Numbered from the stretch's first letter, positions 47,434 through 60,420 are shown. The stretch is 64,000 nt of DNA from Lonicera japonica (GCA_021464415.1 CM038471.1:78040414-78104413); one strand, 5' to 3'. A program made the numbers and translations. Notes: generated by a model from the sequence alone, not told the origin.

Positions 47434-48189
47434 AATAATGAACCACCAAAAATGTGTTGTATTTTTTCCTTGGTTTTAGCATAGACGGTTTGCTTTTGAC
47501 CAAACTAATAAAAGAGTTTAATATAATACATACAAGATAGTTTTATGTATTCAAAAATCCTTTGAAAAGAAAGAAGCATATATATATATATATATATATA
47601 AAAATCAATACTGATATCAGTAAAACACATTTAGTTTTTCGAAAGTAATATTATTATTCTTATATATAATGTAAAATTATTCTCTCTTTTTTTTTTTAAG
47701 CAAAAGTCAGGAATGAAACTAGGATTTAGTTTCTAGAGAGACGAAATTATGTATAACTCGAAATTTTTATTTGAATTATTTTGTCATTAAATGTTTTACA
47801 GGCATTTTTGTTGTTTGTTCCTAAGCCTCCATTAAATATTCATTTTCATTTTTAATACTTTTACGTGAAAAGTATTTTGTGCTAATCTTTTACAACAACA
47901 TAATTACATCACTTTTAGTTAAAAAGATTGTTTTTTTTTAAATAACTATTCAATATATTATATTAATTTTAATTTAATCAATCATCAATAAAACTTATAT
48001 ATTAAGATTACATGCAGTAGAAACAGAACCTCCAACCTCCATTAATTGTACACATAAGTATCTTAACCGAACTCCAACACATAATTAAAATTTAAAAATG
48101 CACCTATTATGTTAAATAATTGAACGTATTTTTTAATTGAGCGTATCTTTTTTAATCCTAAAAGTGATAAGAATTTGAATGGGGATAAA
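47190..48189. repeat. Duplicated DXS upstream sequence (second unit, start)
   Basis: 47205-47345 matches 39700-39850 (shared phrases 'atctacttgcaag', 'gatggggcacatggagaaca', 'accaagtcaaat'). Around 47622 it matches about 40725 ('aaacacattta', 'gaaagtaatat'). A CT run at about 47391-47433 stands where unit 1 carries the MITE-like insert 39894-40215. This is the promoter-side part of a tandem copy. Confidence 0.75.
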
Positions 48190-51100
48190 AGATTATTAGA
48201 ATATGGCTCATTTGGGTCTTGGTCCCCATTTAATTTACCTAATAAAATCTGGTACCCATTTTTGTAAATGTTTGGGTTTCAGCCCCATTTTGGATAGATC
48301 CGTCCAGCCAACGGGTCAAATCGTTAAGTCTCTCACATTTATGCACAAAGTACCCAAATTACCCCTTATGTCAATCCTTTACTCACACACCTTCACACTT
48401 AGAGAAAAAAATCACTTCAATCTTCCCAAAAATTATAGAAACGAACTGAGAGAGAAGGAGGGGCTACGCACAAGGAAAAACAAATAAGAGGAAGAAGAGG
48501 TAGGGGGAATTGGAACCCTAGCCATTCTCACAATATCACACCCAATCATTCAACAAAGATAAAGAGATTGTGGAATTAGAACCCTAGCACACAAATGAAC
48601 CCCGTGCTGGACACCGCTGCCAAAGCTCACATCTCCCACGCCACTACACCACCACAACACATCCGAGCCTTCTATCTTAATTTTCCATGCCGCCACCATG
48701 CTAGGGGTCAAATTGTCAAATTGGTAAGTGCCTTAAGTATATTCAAGTTTTTTGTCATTCAAAGTTTAGTTTTATGCTTAGGTTTTTGATTAAGCCAAAA
48801 TATTGCATTTTTATATGTATTTAGGTGGCTTAATATGTATGAATTTGATTTTAATTATCCTAAATTGTTAAGAATTGAGCTTTAATCATGAAATAGGATA
48901 GTATGTTTGTTTCTAGTGCATTATAACCTTTTTACAGGTGAAAAATGAACAAGAACGAATCTAGAAGCAAATTCCCCCAAAGTTAGTCATTACCGGTCAA
49001 ATTCGAAGCTGAATTGAGTTCAAGAAGTGAACCAAAAGAAAATTTCAAGCTCAAGCATGAAGGAAGTTGATGGAAGAGACTAAAAGAAGCCAATAGAGAA
49101 GTCCCAAGAAAAGAAGAGTCATTTGAATCAAACCAAGAAATTTTTGAATGAAGAAGAGATTCACCGCGTGCAATGCTGATGTTCTAGCCAATTTTGGTAT
49201 TTATCCCTGAAGAATTTGAAGAAAACTCCATAAATATAAGTTTTAGAGCTCTGAGTTATCTACGCGTAGGCAAAAACCTTGCATCAATCGGAGTTCAGAG
49301 TACAAAGTTATGGCAGAAATACGATCAGTGCACCAGTGGATTGAGTTTGAGCGCGAAAGAATACCTAAATATATGATGCAGATATTTATCGAATGGGGTC
49401 CTTAGCCTAGATGGAAAGTGACCAGCTCTCTACGCATGCCTAGTCTAGTGTTCAAATCCCGTGGCCAACAAGTTTTTAATACAAAGCTAAAAATAGCTTT
49501 TGGATTATTATCTTTATTATTATTTATTTTATTTTATTAATTAGTTTAATTTTTGAATTTTGAAAAAAAAAATATTATTAATGTCGATAATATTGTAGGT
49601 TTTAGGTTAATTTTGGAGAAGAACAGCGGTGATTCTATTTTTATTTTTTTGAGTAAAGAAGAACAGTCGAGAGAATATTTTTTTTTGAGTAAGAGAACAG
49701 TCGCCATTTTTGTTCTTCAATAATTCCAAATTTCCTTGCGTAACTAGAGAGAGATATTTTCATTTGGTTTATGGCTTGTATTGAAGAGGAAACAACGTAT
49801 AATTCTATTTCAATTTGAGTTTGAGCGAGTCCCATTACAGTTCTTCAATAATTGCGTAACTGTATGTTTTTCTTTTCATTCAATTTTATTTTTAATTTAT
49901 TTCAATTAATGCTTATATATTGTTAGTTAATTATGTGTTTGAATGTGATTGATGATTGAAATCCATGCTTAATTTATAATTTTTATTAGATTTTTTTTGT
50001 AGATTCCCGCGTAGAACTCTAAAAATATGTGTTTTTTTATTTTAATCATAACTTGCTCATTTCTTGGCTGATTTTGATGATTCACCTATCAAAACGACCA
50101 CAATCAAATTTTCTACAAAACCTTACTGTTTTGGGGATCTAAATTCCGAAATTTCCTAAGGACAGTAGGCGATTTCCGTGACTGCCAGTGTGCTATTTTT
50201 TCGAAATTTGTTTAAACCATTTTTATTTATTTATGAATCGCTCCTTAGTTTTAATTGCTGTGAAATTTTGCAGGTTTATTCAATTAAATTTTAGAAATAT
50301 GTTTGGTCAATTTGTGATTGAATTTATCATGTTTTGCTTAATTTTTATCAATATGCTAGCGTAATTTAGTAGTTAGGGGTCCGTAGCGAAAGCATGACGG
50401 ACTAGTATGAGTATATGATTCAATTGTGATTTCGACTTGAATTTCTCATTGGTTATAGGTCAATTAATAAATCTGGAAAATATAGTAACCTTTCATTCAT
50501 TAAAAACATGAATTTTTAAGATTATTTCTCGATTATTTGACAAAAGAATCGAAAAACCTCAAATTACGAATTTTTGTACTAAAACTCTAACGAGGCTAAA
50601 TAGATGACGGTCCTTATCCTTTATTAAGATGAGTTAGTTATTCAAGTAATTTGGGAGCTTTGAGCGCTGTTTTGGTGTCATTCCGGAATCGATACTGAAA
50701 TAGTGCCAATTTTAGCTTTTAATGACTTTTTAAGAACAGTTTTGACGTATGTCATGCATACGCATAATCAAACCTTATAAATGAGTTAAGCTTTTGATAT
50801 TTACTAAAATTGATTAAATTTAGTTTGTTTTTGTCACGCACTAGCATTACTAAGTGAAAATCAATTTTTGTAAAAAAAATAAATTATAAGTTCCTTATTG
50901 AAAACTAAATTTACATGTAGCTTATATGAGTCTTGTTATACACTTCTCATGATATGCTCGTGAACTTTAGTATTTAATAATTGGTAAGCTAAGGACATTC
51001 ATTGTTAAAAAGAACTCATGTCCACTGTCATTTCTTGAATCGATTGGTCATACTATCTGTAATGTCGTAGCTATGGATACCCCTAACACTCTTTTCCCAT

Positions 51101-51470
51101 TTTATTAGACACTTGTTTTAGTTGATGCTTATTTTATCCTTGCTTTATTTATTTATTTTATTTTTATTTATATTTATTTATTTATTTTCTTTTAAGTTTT
51201 AAATTTAATTTCTTATTCTATGCTTTCCTATTCTAAAAAATTTTATTATCTTTTTTTTTTATTTTTCTTTTCTTCTTTTCCCCTGTTGAAAGTTTAGCTA
51301 GAATAATAAGATTACCATCCTTCCCTGTGGTTCGACCTTGGACTTCCAAGTAAATATATTATAACTTGACCACCTGCACTTGGGTGTATTAATTACGCGT
51401 TTCTGAGCGTAGTCAGTTTTTCTATATTGTAGGATTAAACTTTACAGTTTCTAAGAATTTTATTGAGACT
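48190..51470. mobile_element. Probable LTR-retrotransposon remnant (non-coding)
   Basis: This block has no counterpart in the intact DXS unit and replaces exons 1-2 of the second copy. The stretch TTCCCTGTGGTTCGACCTTG (about 51322) followed by 'cacctgcacttgggtgtatt' resembles the 3' part of plant Ty3-type (Athila/chromovirus-like) LTRs. Long untranslated-like sequence precedes it. No gag-pol coding is detected. Boundaries are estimates. Confidence 0.35.
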
Positions 51471-52489
51471 ATTTTTTCTCTTTATGATATGATTGAATAG
51501 GAGGTAACTATGCTTGCTTTCCCCATTGCACTTGGCCATTAGTTCACTGTTTTTAGGGATTTAATTGAACTGGATTTTAAAAGTTGTCTAATGAGTCATT
51601 CTTGTTGATTTTTGGGGGATTTTGTGCTGCTATTTGGTGATTATTTTTGGTGGTGGATTTTGACTATGTTTTAGTCTAATGGAACCCTCAGTTTAGCACA
51701 AATGAACATACGCACTTTTTTTAAAATTTCTTATCAAATGCATTACATAGGTCAATTAATCTTGTATTACACTTCCTTACTGCATCATACTTTTTTCAAT
51801 TTGCTATCAAATGCATTACATAGGTCATTTAGACCCACCCCAAACTTTAACCTAAGATTGACCTTTTTACACCTATCTATTGCTGCAGCTAACCATTCAA
51901 AATGACCACAATTCATACATTTAATAAACTTCTTTTCATAGCTACGTATTTGCTTTGATGTCTACATCTTTTTAACAACTCCACACCCAGCTATGCATAG
52001 GGTATATTTCCATGGGCAAACCCTTGCTCAATGGTTTATTCTTCCATATTCAAAGCTACCTTACATGTACTTTTACCCATGTGTGTCTTATTTTTATGAT
52101 GATAAACCATGCTTCAATCTAATTGCATCATTTAGCCATTGTATTCCTTCACATTCAGCATATTGGCACTTCGAAAACTTTTTACCTTTTGTTTCTTGTC
52201 CTTGAGATAAGAAAAGCTTTATTAAACCATTTCAATTTAAAACATAGCATTCATTATACACCTATTTGCATTGCACACCCGTGTGTCTTTCACAATAACA
52301 CATTTGACATTTTTCAAGACCATTGTCAACTTCTTTACCTTTATTTTCACTTCCCATTATTATGAACTGAGGATATTTATATATATTTTGTGCTTGGATG
52401 AATGATTTCTAAATAGGTGTTAAATGCTATATATGAATATATTTGTGAATTGCTTATGAATGTAATTGTTAAATATCTAGAAAATTATT

Positions 52490-53220
52490 GAAACTGTGTT
52501 GTAAATCTGGTTAAGATAGGCACCAAAGATAATCCAGCAGATATGTTGACATAGGTTATCCCGTTGGCCATGTTTTAGCATTACTCCACGTTAGTCAATG
52601 TCTTTCGATATTGATTCCTCTCGGGGGGCGGTGGTCCTAAGGGACTAGTAGGGGTGATAGGGTCTTATTCAATAAATTGATCATAATGGAGTACGTTGGG
52701 GTCTTGTGGAATATTGCCAATGTGGAGATTTGGCTCTCTATAGAAATCATATTCCCATTTGGTTTTATATTGTTTAATTCCTAATTGGTTTTTTATTGTC
52801 CAATTTTTAGTTGGTTTTGGTTTTGTGCAATCCTAGACCCATAAGATTTATACCTTGTAAATATAACTCTTGTTATAAGTTTTATTAATAAGTTGTATTG
52901 TATTATTTACTAGTTAGATTAGATAGTATATTTGAGAGATAATATTGAGAGCTTTAATTGGTGGCTAGGGTTTATTTTACGCGTTGTATTTGGAATTGAT
53001 CTTCATTAATAATAGCTATCACCATGTGGTTAGTGGCAATTTTGTTGATACCACATAATTGCTTGCGTGCTTGGTTGGTTGTTTTCTTCCTTAATTTCTT
53101 CTTTTTCATATTACATGAATATTATATTAGTGGTACTTATTTCTTTAATTATTGTGCGTATAATTGTTCTGTTGATCGTAAGCTTGTGCCAAGCCTTGTT
53201 CTATCAGTATCTTAGCACAA
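52490..53220 (+). pseudogene. Ty1-copia retrotransposon 3' fragment (RNase H end and LTR remnant)
   Basis: Near 52510 the + strand reads KIGTKDNPADMLT, then a TAG and VIPLAMF: the conserved C-terminal end of copia polyproteins, with an in-frame stop. About 160 bases on, 'ccaatgtggagattt' looks like the polypurine tract/3'-LTR junction (about 52715-52730). The following AT-rich sequence to about 53220 would be a decayed 3' LTR (inference). Confidence 0.6.
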
Positions 53221-53600
53221 CATTTTGATCATACTGTATAAAATGTCATTACAGTAAAAATTGTCGCTCTATTGATACTTAAATCACGATTTAGAATTTT
53301 AGCTTCATGACTTTTTAAAAGAAATAAACACAAAATTTACCTCTAAAATATGAATGAAATTGGATTCAAAGTCCAAAGATGAAGTCAAACGGGATAAAGA
53401 TATTATTTTTTATATATATTTAACATAGGGTTTTTAATCTTTATTATTAACTTATAAAGGTTTATGTTAATTTGTGAATTAAATAGGAACTTAAAAAGTT
53501 GGCGGATGAACTCCCGGAAGAGATAGTATATACAATTTCTAAAACTGGGGGCCATTTAAGATCAAGCCAAGGTGTGGCTGAGCTCATTGGTGCACCAATG

Positions 53601-54847
53601 TGTAGACACCCCAATCCGTGACCCCTGCAAGAACCCTAACGACCTACGAGAACTACTGTTTTTGGAGTTCGGGACCCACTCGAGCACCCGAAACTACCCC
53701 GGGGGGGTTTGTTGCGCGACAAACCTATTTTTATGAAGGATTGTCGCACGACATATCATATTGTCGCGCGACAATCACTGGTATGTCGCGCGACAATTCC
53801 ACCATGTCGCGCGACAATCCCTCTCTGCACCCGACCAACCACTTTCTGACACATCACAGTGTCAGAACCCATCACTTCAGCCGTTTGTCGCACGACATAC
53901 AGGAATGTCGCGCGACAAACAGATATGTTGCGCGACACTTGCCCTTTCTGGGGGAATGTCGCGCGACAATCTCTCCCGAGCACTATAAATAGGCCAACAC
54001 CCCCAAGGGTTCTAGGACGGCAACTTCTCGTCACAATTTCTATACTAAAATTCCTTATTCTCTCTCATATTTTCTAATCTTTAAGCCTTCTCCGGAAGCA
54101 TCTGCGATAACATTTATTTCCGCAAGAGTCTCGGATCTAATCTTGGTACCCGAAGTGCCACCTTCTAGAGTTAGACCGCTGGAAATATTTCTAAGAGGAA
54201 AAGCTAATATTCGCCGGAGGTCTTCTCTGCCGTATTATATTTTCTCTCTCTTATTCTTATATATATCGTCGGGAAGGTAACTAAAGTCTCTTCTAGTAAT
54301 TAAATAAGATATTTGTATATTAGTTTTATTGTAGACTTGTTTAGAACTCGATTTTTCTAACAGGTCGATCCCCGTCCTAGTAAGCGAAGTGGCGACATAG
54401 TTGTGGTAGATTCCTAACGCGCTCGAAAAACAGGTTTTCATTAGTTATTTCCAGAAAGCAGTAGAATATCAGTAAAAGCATCCAAGTTTTCCAACATAGA
54501 ATAAACATATAAGACCACTAGAGACCGAAAGGGCGGAATGGGTGCTTAACACCTTCCCAAACCGTAATATAGTTCTCGAACTCTATAGAATCCTGGTTTC
54601 GTAGACAAACGTGTAAAGAAAGGCTTATCTGTAGCCTTTCCTCTTACACGACCCTTTTTGTCCGTTTTCTCGTAAAACGTACTGGCGACTCTGAACGAAC
54701 CCTCTTGCATCTAGAAATAGGATAGAGGGACACCCGATATGAATTATCAACACATAGAAGCAAATGGAACGACGGAATCCTTTCCGATGTTTCAGACGCC
54801 CACCAACGGGAACGAGAACCCGGGGGTCACATTTGCGGATTCTCACA
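53601..54847 (+). mobile_element. LTR-type insertion (Ty3/Tat-Ogre-like?) nested in the hAT terminus
   Basis: Begins TGTAGACACC and ends TCTCACA (TG...CA), flanked by CAATG on both sides (53596-53600 and 54848-54852), a 5-bp duplication as for LTR elements. TATAAATA at 53984-53991 would be the LTR promoter. TGGCGACTCTG at 54683-54693 matches the primer site typical of Ogre-like elements. From 54739 an open frame starts MNYQHIEANGTTES. So it is either a solo LTR of 1247 bp or an LTR plus leader and gag start, cut at the hAT side. Confidence 0.55.
53710..53968. promoter_or_regulatory. Array of nine 12-bp palindromes TGTCGCGCGACA
   Basis: Copies start at 53710, 53742, 53762, 53784, 53805, 53886, 53906, 53926 and 53957. 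Five are perfect (53762, 53784, 53805, 53906, 53957). The other four each differ by one transition at a CpG (TGTTGCGCGACA or TGTCGCACGACA). The array ends 15 bases before the TATA box at 53984. Tandem binding sites for a dimeric DNA-binding protein are one reading; function unknown. Confidence 0.85.
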
Positions 54848-55669
54848 CAATGTTTTTAAAAATGAGAGCCTCGTACGAGTCAACTCGCGAGTCGAGGTGA
54901 GGTAGAAAAGAAGCGCACCAAGTCGTACTAGTTAGGGGGAAAACAGGAACTTACGAGTCTCGGGTGTAAAGCGGACGAGTCAACTTGGTTACGAGTTAAC
55001 TCGTTTATGGCAGATGAGTTAGCAACATGGGTCTTTTTACCTTTTTTTTCTTTTCTATTTTTTTAACTTTCTATTATTATTAGTGGTAAAAATACCTTAG
55101 ACGACATTATCACTTTCAACCCTCACTAAGCCACTCAGCACTCACTCATTCCCTGTGTGCTCCGAGCCTCTAATCGTCTCTCTCCCTCCAGCCCTTACTT
55201 CTTCCATGTGTGCTCCGAGCCTCCGATCGTCTCTCTCCCTTTAGCCTTCACTAATTTGGCCGTCTCCCTCTCCCCACCCCTCTCTACTCGAATCATCTCT
55301 CTCCTCCAAGAAATTTCGATCGTCCTCTCCTTCCAAAGTGACAGGTACGATTGCTGTGTTTTTTTTTTTGAACAAATGGTTACTCTATTTTTTTAAAGTG
55401 TTAATATTGTATTATTGTTATATAACATTGTTAATATTGTGTAAAACAAATTATATATTAAACCTTAGATTTTACAAAGGCTTTGATTTGAGAGGGGGAG
55501 AAGTTAACATAACCGAATTGTACCCCCTTAACAAGAATTGAATTTAGGACCTAAGAGTATGCTAAGAGTACCATGGTATCACTTATAACATATTGTAATT
55601 GTTAGTTGTTAATTGTTATATTAGTTGTTAATATTGTTAATTGTTATATTATAGTAACTTGTGAAAATG

Positions 55670-58380
55670 GTAAGAGGATCGACGGGGCAAGAAGGCACGG
55701 GTAATAGAAAAGACCCGGCTTAGAAGTTTTGCATAGAAGTTGTGATGCCTGAAGGCAAGGGTAACAAATACATAAAGTGCAATTTTTGTTCAAAAATTAT
55801 TAGTGGAGGAGTGTCAAGGATGAAAATGCATCTTGCGGGTACACGTAAAGATTCAAAACCATGTGAACATGTACCTGAAGATGTGAAAAATAAAATTAAA
55901 GATTATTTAAAGAAATAGGAACAATCAAAGATCATCAGAGAAAGACACTATGATGAAATTGTTGACAGCAGTGCTTATTATAGTAACCATGCAACATTGG
56001 GCAATGGGAGGTTCAAGTACAAGCACCCAAACTAATGTCAGCGAATATGATGTGGAAGATACAGGCACCCAAACTAATGCAAATGAAGCTCAAAATCGTT
56101 GTGCTTTAGATGTTAGGAGGTACTTTATTGAAAATGGCATTTTTTTAATGTTGCTATTAGCCCTTCATTTGTGAATATGTGTAGATCCCTTGAAAACTAT
56201 GGTTGCCGCTTTAAACCTCCCACTCCATACGAACTTAGCACGTGGATCCTAAAAGAATAGGAAAAAACTACTAAAATCTTTGTTCATGAGGTAGAAAAAA
56301 ATATTGACACAAACAGGAGTTTCAATATTATCTGACGGTTGGAAGGATATTCAAGAAAGGAGTTTGATTAATTTTCTTGTTAATAACCCTTATGGAACTG
56401 TGTTTTTGAAATCCGTTAACGCATCCGATGCAATTAAAGATGCAAACTTATTATTTGACCTACTGAATGTAATTGTGGAAGAAGCGGGGGATGACATTGT
56501 AATTCAAGTAATTACAGATAATGCATCTAATTATAAGTTGGCGAGAAAAAAAACTAATGGATAAGCGGCTACGCTTGTGGTGGAAGCCATGCGCCGCTCA
56601 TTGCATTGACTTGGTGTTAGAGAAAATTAGGAGTTTGCCTCAACACAAAAATGCTTTGTTAAAAACAAAGAAGGTAACCATTTCATATATATATATATAT
56701 ATATATTAAATTTAAGAATTATTTTATATACTTTTAAATTTTTTTTATATTTAAAATTGTAAGTGAGTAAATTTATTTACAACCATGGGTGGTTTTGGCG
56801 TTAATGAGCAAACACGCCGGTAGAGGCTTCTTCGCCCTACCGCTACTAGATTTGCCACCGCTTACTTAACATTGCAAAGTATACAAAATTTGAGGCAACC
56901 TTTAGAGGCTATGTTCGCTTTTATTGAATGGTCCAAGTGTTCTTGGGCAAAAAAAGCTGAGGGGAAAGTCGTTAGGAAAGTAATTTTTAATTGCGCCTTT
57001 TGGTCAAGTGTGGGATACGCAATCAAAACCACAAAGTCTCTTGTGGGAGTGTTGAGGATGATAGACTCTGAGAACATGTTGGGAATGGGGTTCTGGTATA
57101 GTGCAATGGATAAGGCTAAAGAAGAGATAGCAAAAAATTTGGGCAAAAAATAGAGGGCTTACAATGAATTATAAAGTATTATTGATGAAAAATGGGAGTT
57201 TCAAATGCATCGCTATTTGCACGCTGCCGCGTACTTTTTACATCACGTTTTCAATTTGATGATGGTTTCTTTAGCCATATAAACCATATAGATGTGAAGG
57301 TGGGTTTGTATACGTGCTTGGAGAAACTAATTCCTAACATTAGTGATAGAGAGAAAGAAAATCTACATGTGGATTTTTTCGAAAGAGATAAGGTTTAATT
57401 GGGTGTCAACTAGTAAAATCATCTTGTAAGAAGTGTAGCCCGGGTAAGTAAATATTTTTAAGCAACTATGCACTTAAATTATTATTTTTTTTTCCTAAAA
57501 CTCTAGAAGTTAAAGTGAACTTATTTTAATATAGCCCGATTGGTGGATCCAATTTAGAGATGACATTCCAGAATTAACAAGCTTTGCGGTGAAAGTTTTA
57601 AGCCTTACTTGTTCTTCATCAGCTTATGAGCGTAATTGGAGTACTTTCAATCAGGTAATTGAAAGTAATTAGCAACCATATTTACCGATTAATTTACTAA
57701 GTGATGGCTAATACCTTGTTACTTGTAAAATAAATAAATTATTGTATCAGATACGTACAAAGAAAAGAAATCGATTGACCACGGCAAAGCTTAACACCTT
57801 GGTCTACATCATGTATAACAAGAAATTGAAAGATAGGCATTTGAAGAGAAAAGCATTTAAGGAAGAACAATACCCGTTGTTTATTGATCAAATACCATCG
57901 GATGATGAGTGGGTTGCCGATGATGGTGGTAATGAATTTCAAGAATGTGCAATATTAAGTGTAAATAGTAAAATTAATGATGGCGAAGAAGAAGTTACTC
58001 AAGGGAGTAGAAGTACACAATAAGAACAAACAGAAAAAAGAAAAATAGGAGAATCACAATTGGACAATAGGAATAAAGATTTATTCTCTCATCTTTTTGA
58101 TTAAATAATATAAATATATAATTTACTTACTAGAAAAACTATATACTAATTTATAAACTTGTTCGTTTTATTATGCATAAAGGGAAGATATTGCAATTGG
58201 TGGATGAAGACGGTGAATGGGAAGATCTCGAGTCGGGAGATGAGGATGATGATAGGGCGATTAGATATGACGACGACTCTTTGGATGAACCTTTGAGTGG
58301 TGGGAAAGATGAAAATGAAGAATTTGACGAGTTTTTCAAACCATTGGACACGGATGATTCCCTATTTAAATTTGATTAGG
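55670..58380 (+). pseudogene. hAT transposase gene, degraded
   Basis: Broken into many frames, but domains appear in family order. BED zinc finger: KYIKCNFCSKIISGG, then MKMHLAGT (about 55770-55850), followed by a TAG at 55917. DUF659 part: GVSILSDGWKDIQERSLINF and VITDNASNYKLA (56304-56550). CAAHCIDLVLEKI (56590-56625). Central region: SKCSWAKKAEGKVVRKVIF and onward (56872-57150). C-terminal dimerisation region: WWIQFRDDIPELTSFAVKVL and SSSAYERNWSTFNQ (57540-57655), then IRTKKRNRL (57751). The gene ends with an acidic tail to 58379. It would have catalysed cut-and-paste transposition; multiple frameshifts and stops make it inactive. Confidence 0.85.
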
Positions 58381-60420
58381 GAAACTTGGTTGCACTACTT
58401 ATTTTGTACTTGTCATAACTTTTGGTTTGAAGACACTTGTTTTGTGTTGTTTTGTAGGTGTTTGATGATGAATCATAGGATGACTTTAATGTTTTTATTC
58501 TAGTTTTTATTGAACTATTAGTATTATTAATTATTATTGTTGAACTTTGTGTTGATTTATTATTTTATAATTTTTTATATTTTTTCTTTTCAAAAAAGTT
58601 GATGCTTACACCTCGTTCCGCCTCGAGGCATACACCTAGCCTCATTCTAGCAAAACGCCTCGAATACGAGTCGCAAAGTTTAAAACATTGCGTTGCACTC
58701 CATTTGGGATATGGGCCATCAGGTAATTTCATTACCAATCTAACAATATTATAGTAAACAACTAAACATGATTAACTTTTTAATTTTTTTTAAAGAATGT
58801 TTTTTCTTTTTCTATTTTTTATTTTCATTTTAAACAATTTTATTCATTCCTCACATACATCGTGTGTACATAAATAAATAGTATAACTTAGTTCATTGTA
58901 GCATTACTTGTTGAGTGACTCTATTACTAGAGTAAAAATGGCCTCGCAGGCTACCCAAAAAGGGACGAGAGCATGCACGATGCGTTTGGCGTGGGTCATA
59001 GTCCAACTAGCATTTTAGCCAGGTTAGGGATGGTAGTCGAAAGAGACTTACTGAGGAAGGAAGGGCAATCACGTGATCATTGTAAATTGGTGATGGGACA
59101 ATGACAGCTAGATAAACGTATGAAGCGATGAGTAATGTTGGATACCTCGTTTCGAATCTTATAATCATTTTGAGCAATAATAAACAGGTTTTAGATTTTC
59201 CGTCGACTGCTATCGCTAATGGCCTTGCACAACCTGTTGGAGCTTTGAGCAAAGCTCTTACGAGGTTACAATCGAGTCAAAAGCTTCACCAGCATTGTGA
59301 AGTAATAAAAGTAAGTTTTCTTTGAAAAGATAAAATCTTTCACAAAAAATTAATTAACAAACACATGCGACCTTGATATATGTGATCCAAGTGCCCACCA
59401 TTAAATTATATTATTTTAGCGTTGATTTTGATATTTTGCATTAAAAATTGGCGGCTAATTCAATCCTAAACCGAACATGGGCTAAAGTCTAAACAAAATA
59501 TTCAAATAATATTCTTATATTTCCGGTCTCTCTTTTGACCAAATACGAGGTTGACCAAATAATATTCGAAATTAGATGCATGGATTTAGTTAATTGAACA
59601 GACATGGAATAATTCTCAAAATATTAAGTTAATGGTTGATTTGTTGACTACAAGAAAATATTAAGTATAATTAATTCAAATTAGAAAATTACTCATTTTA
59701 AAATAATAGACTTCACCTATTAAAAAAATAGTATTATAATTTGTTGGAGCATAGTACTATTGTCAAAAAAATAAAAATTATACCATATATTTATTTAAGA
59801 ATACATGCAAAACAGAGGACTAAATTTGTAAGAAAAAGATTCCTCGTCTTTAAATCAGAAAAGATTAATTACTACGGTGATATTATGGTAGAGTCTTATT
59901 CTTTTTATTTGTGGTGTCTTTAATATATATTTTTAAGACACATTTTAACATTTTTCTTGTTAATATAAGGGGTGACGAAGCAATTGGGCGATCAGACCCA
60001 CGAGATCGTGGTGAAAGTAGACACGTACATGAGAGGGATGACAGACGGTCAATGGGTTTCATTGTTTGAGGAGCTAGGGCTCTACTATATTGGTCCAGTT
60101 GATGGTCACAATGTTGAAAATCTTCTTTATATTTTGAACAAGGTTAAGGAAAATGGAATTGTCATGAAAGTGGAGCTATTTCATGTTTATCGCTTCTAAA
60201 GGAGTTAACGGGTTACCCTTTTTTCTCATATCATGGCACGTTTATTCAGGGCGAAAATCATGTGTATTGTTGCATTGTGTTTAAGTTGATCGATTTCGTG
60301 TTTTGGATAAAAATAGCATAAAGTTATGTCGTGTCAAGCAAAAACATAGCATTAAATATTTTCCCCTTGTTTTTAGGTTTTTTTGTGTTGATGTATTTTT
60401 CACACATATGCATATGACAG

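Larger units (their letters stand above)
53596..58690 (+). mobile_element. hAT transposon inserted in exon 3 of the DXS pseudogene
   Basis: Left end CAATG (53596, continuing at 54848 as CAATGTTTTTAAAAA after a nested insert) and right end in reverse complement CAATGTTTTAAAC form the terminal repeat. Subterminal regions on both sides are rich in CGAGTC/ACTCG words. Flanking 8-mers are TGGTGCAC (53588-53595) and CGTTGCAC (58691-58698), each one change from TGTCGCAC at the matching place in the intact DXS exon 3: a decayed 8-bp target duplication. It carries a broken hAT transposase. Confidence 0.8.
53265..60150 (+). pseudogene. Second DXS copy, broken (exons 3, 4 and 5 remain)
   Basis: Intron-2 sequence resumes at about 53265. 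Exon 3 runs 53487-53595 (ELKKLADELPEEIVYTISKT...), is split by a transposon (53596-58690) and resumes at 58691-58722, ending GGGCCATCAG before the donor; about 35 bp of exon are also lost. Exon 4 lacks its first ~65 bp and runs from about 58943 to 59310, with frameshifts and stops in the GDG region. Exon 5 runs from about 59970 to 60150; its acceptor reads AA where the intact gene has AG. After 60150 similarity ends, so exons 6-9 are absent. It cannot encode DXS. Confidence 0.92.

Noticed and set aside
53618..54077. Overlapping open frames with repeated MSRDN / VARQ / CRATI peptides
   Set aside because: They are translations of the TGTCGCGCGACA palindrome array in different frames and strands, not proteins.
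55157..55541. Ser/Pro-rich and hydrophobic open frames before the hAT transposase
   Set aside because: They derive from CT-rich leader sequence of the hAT element; no conserved domain.
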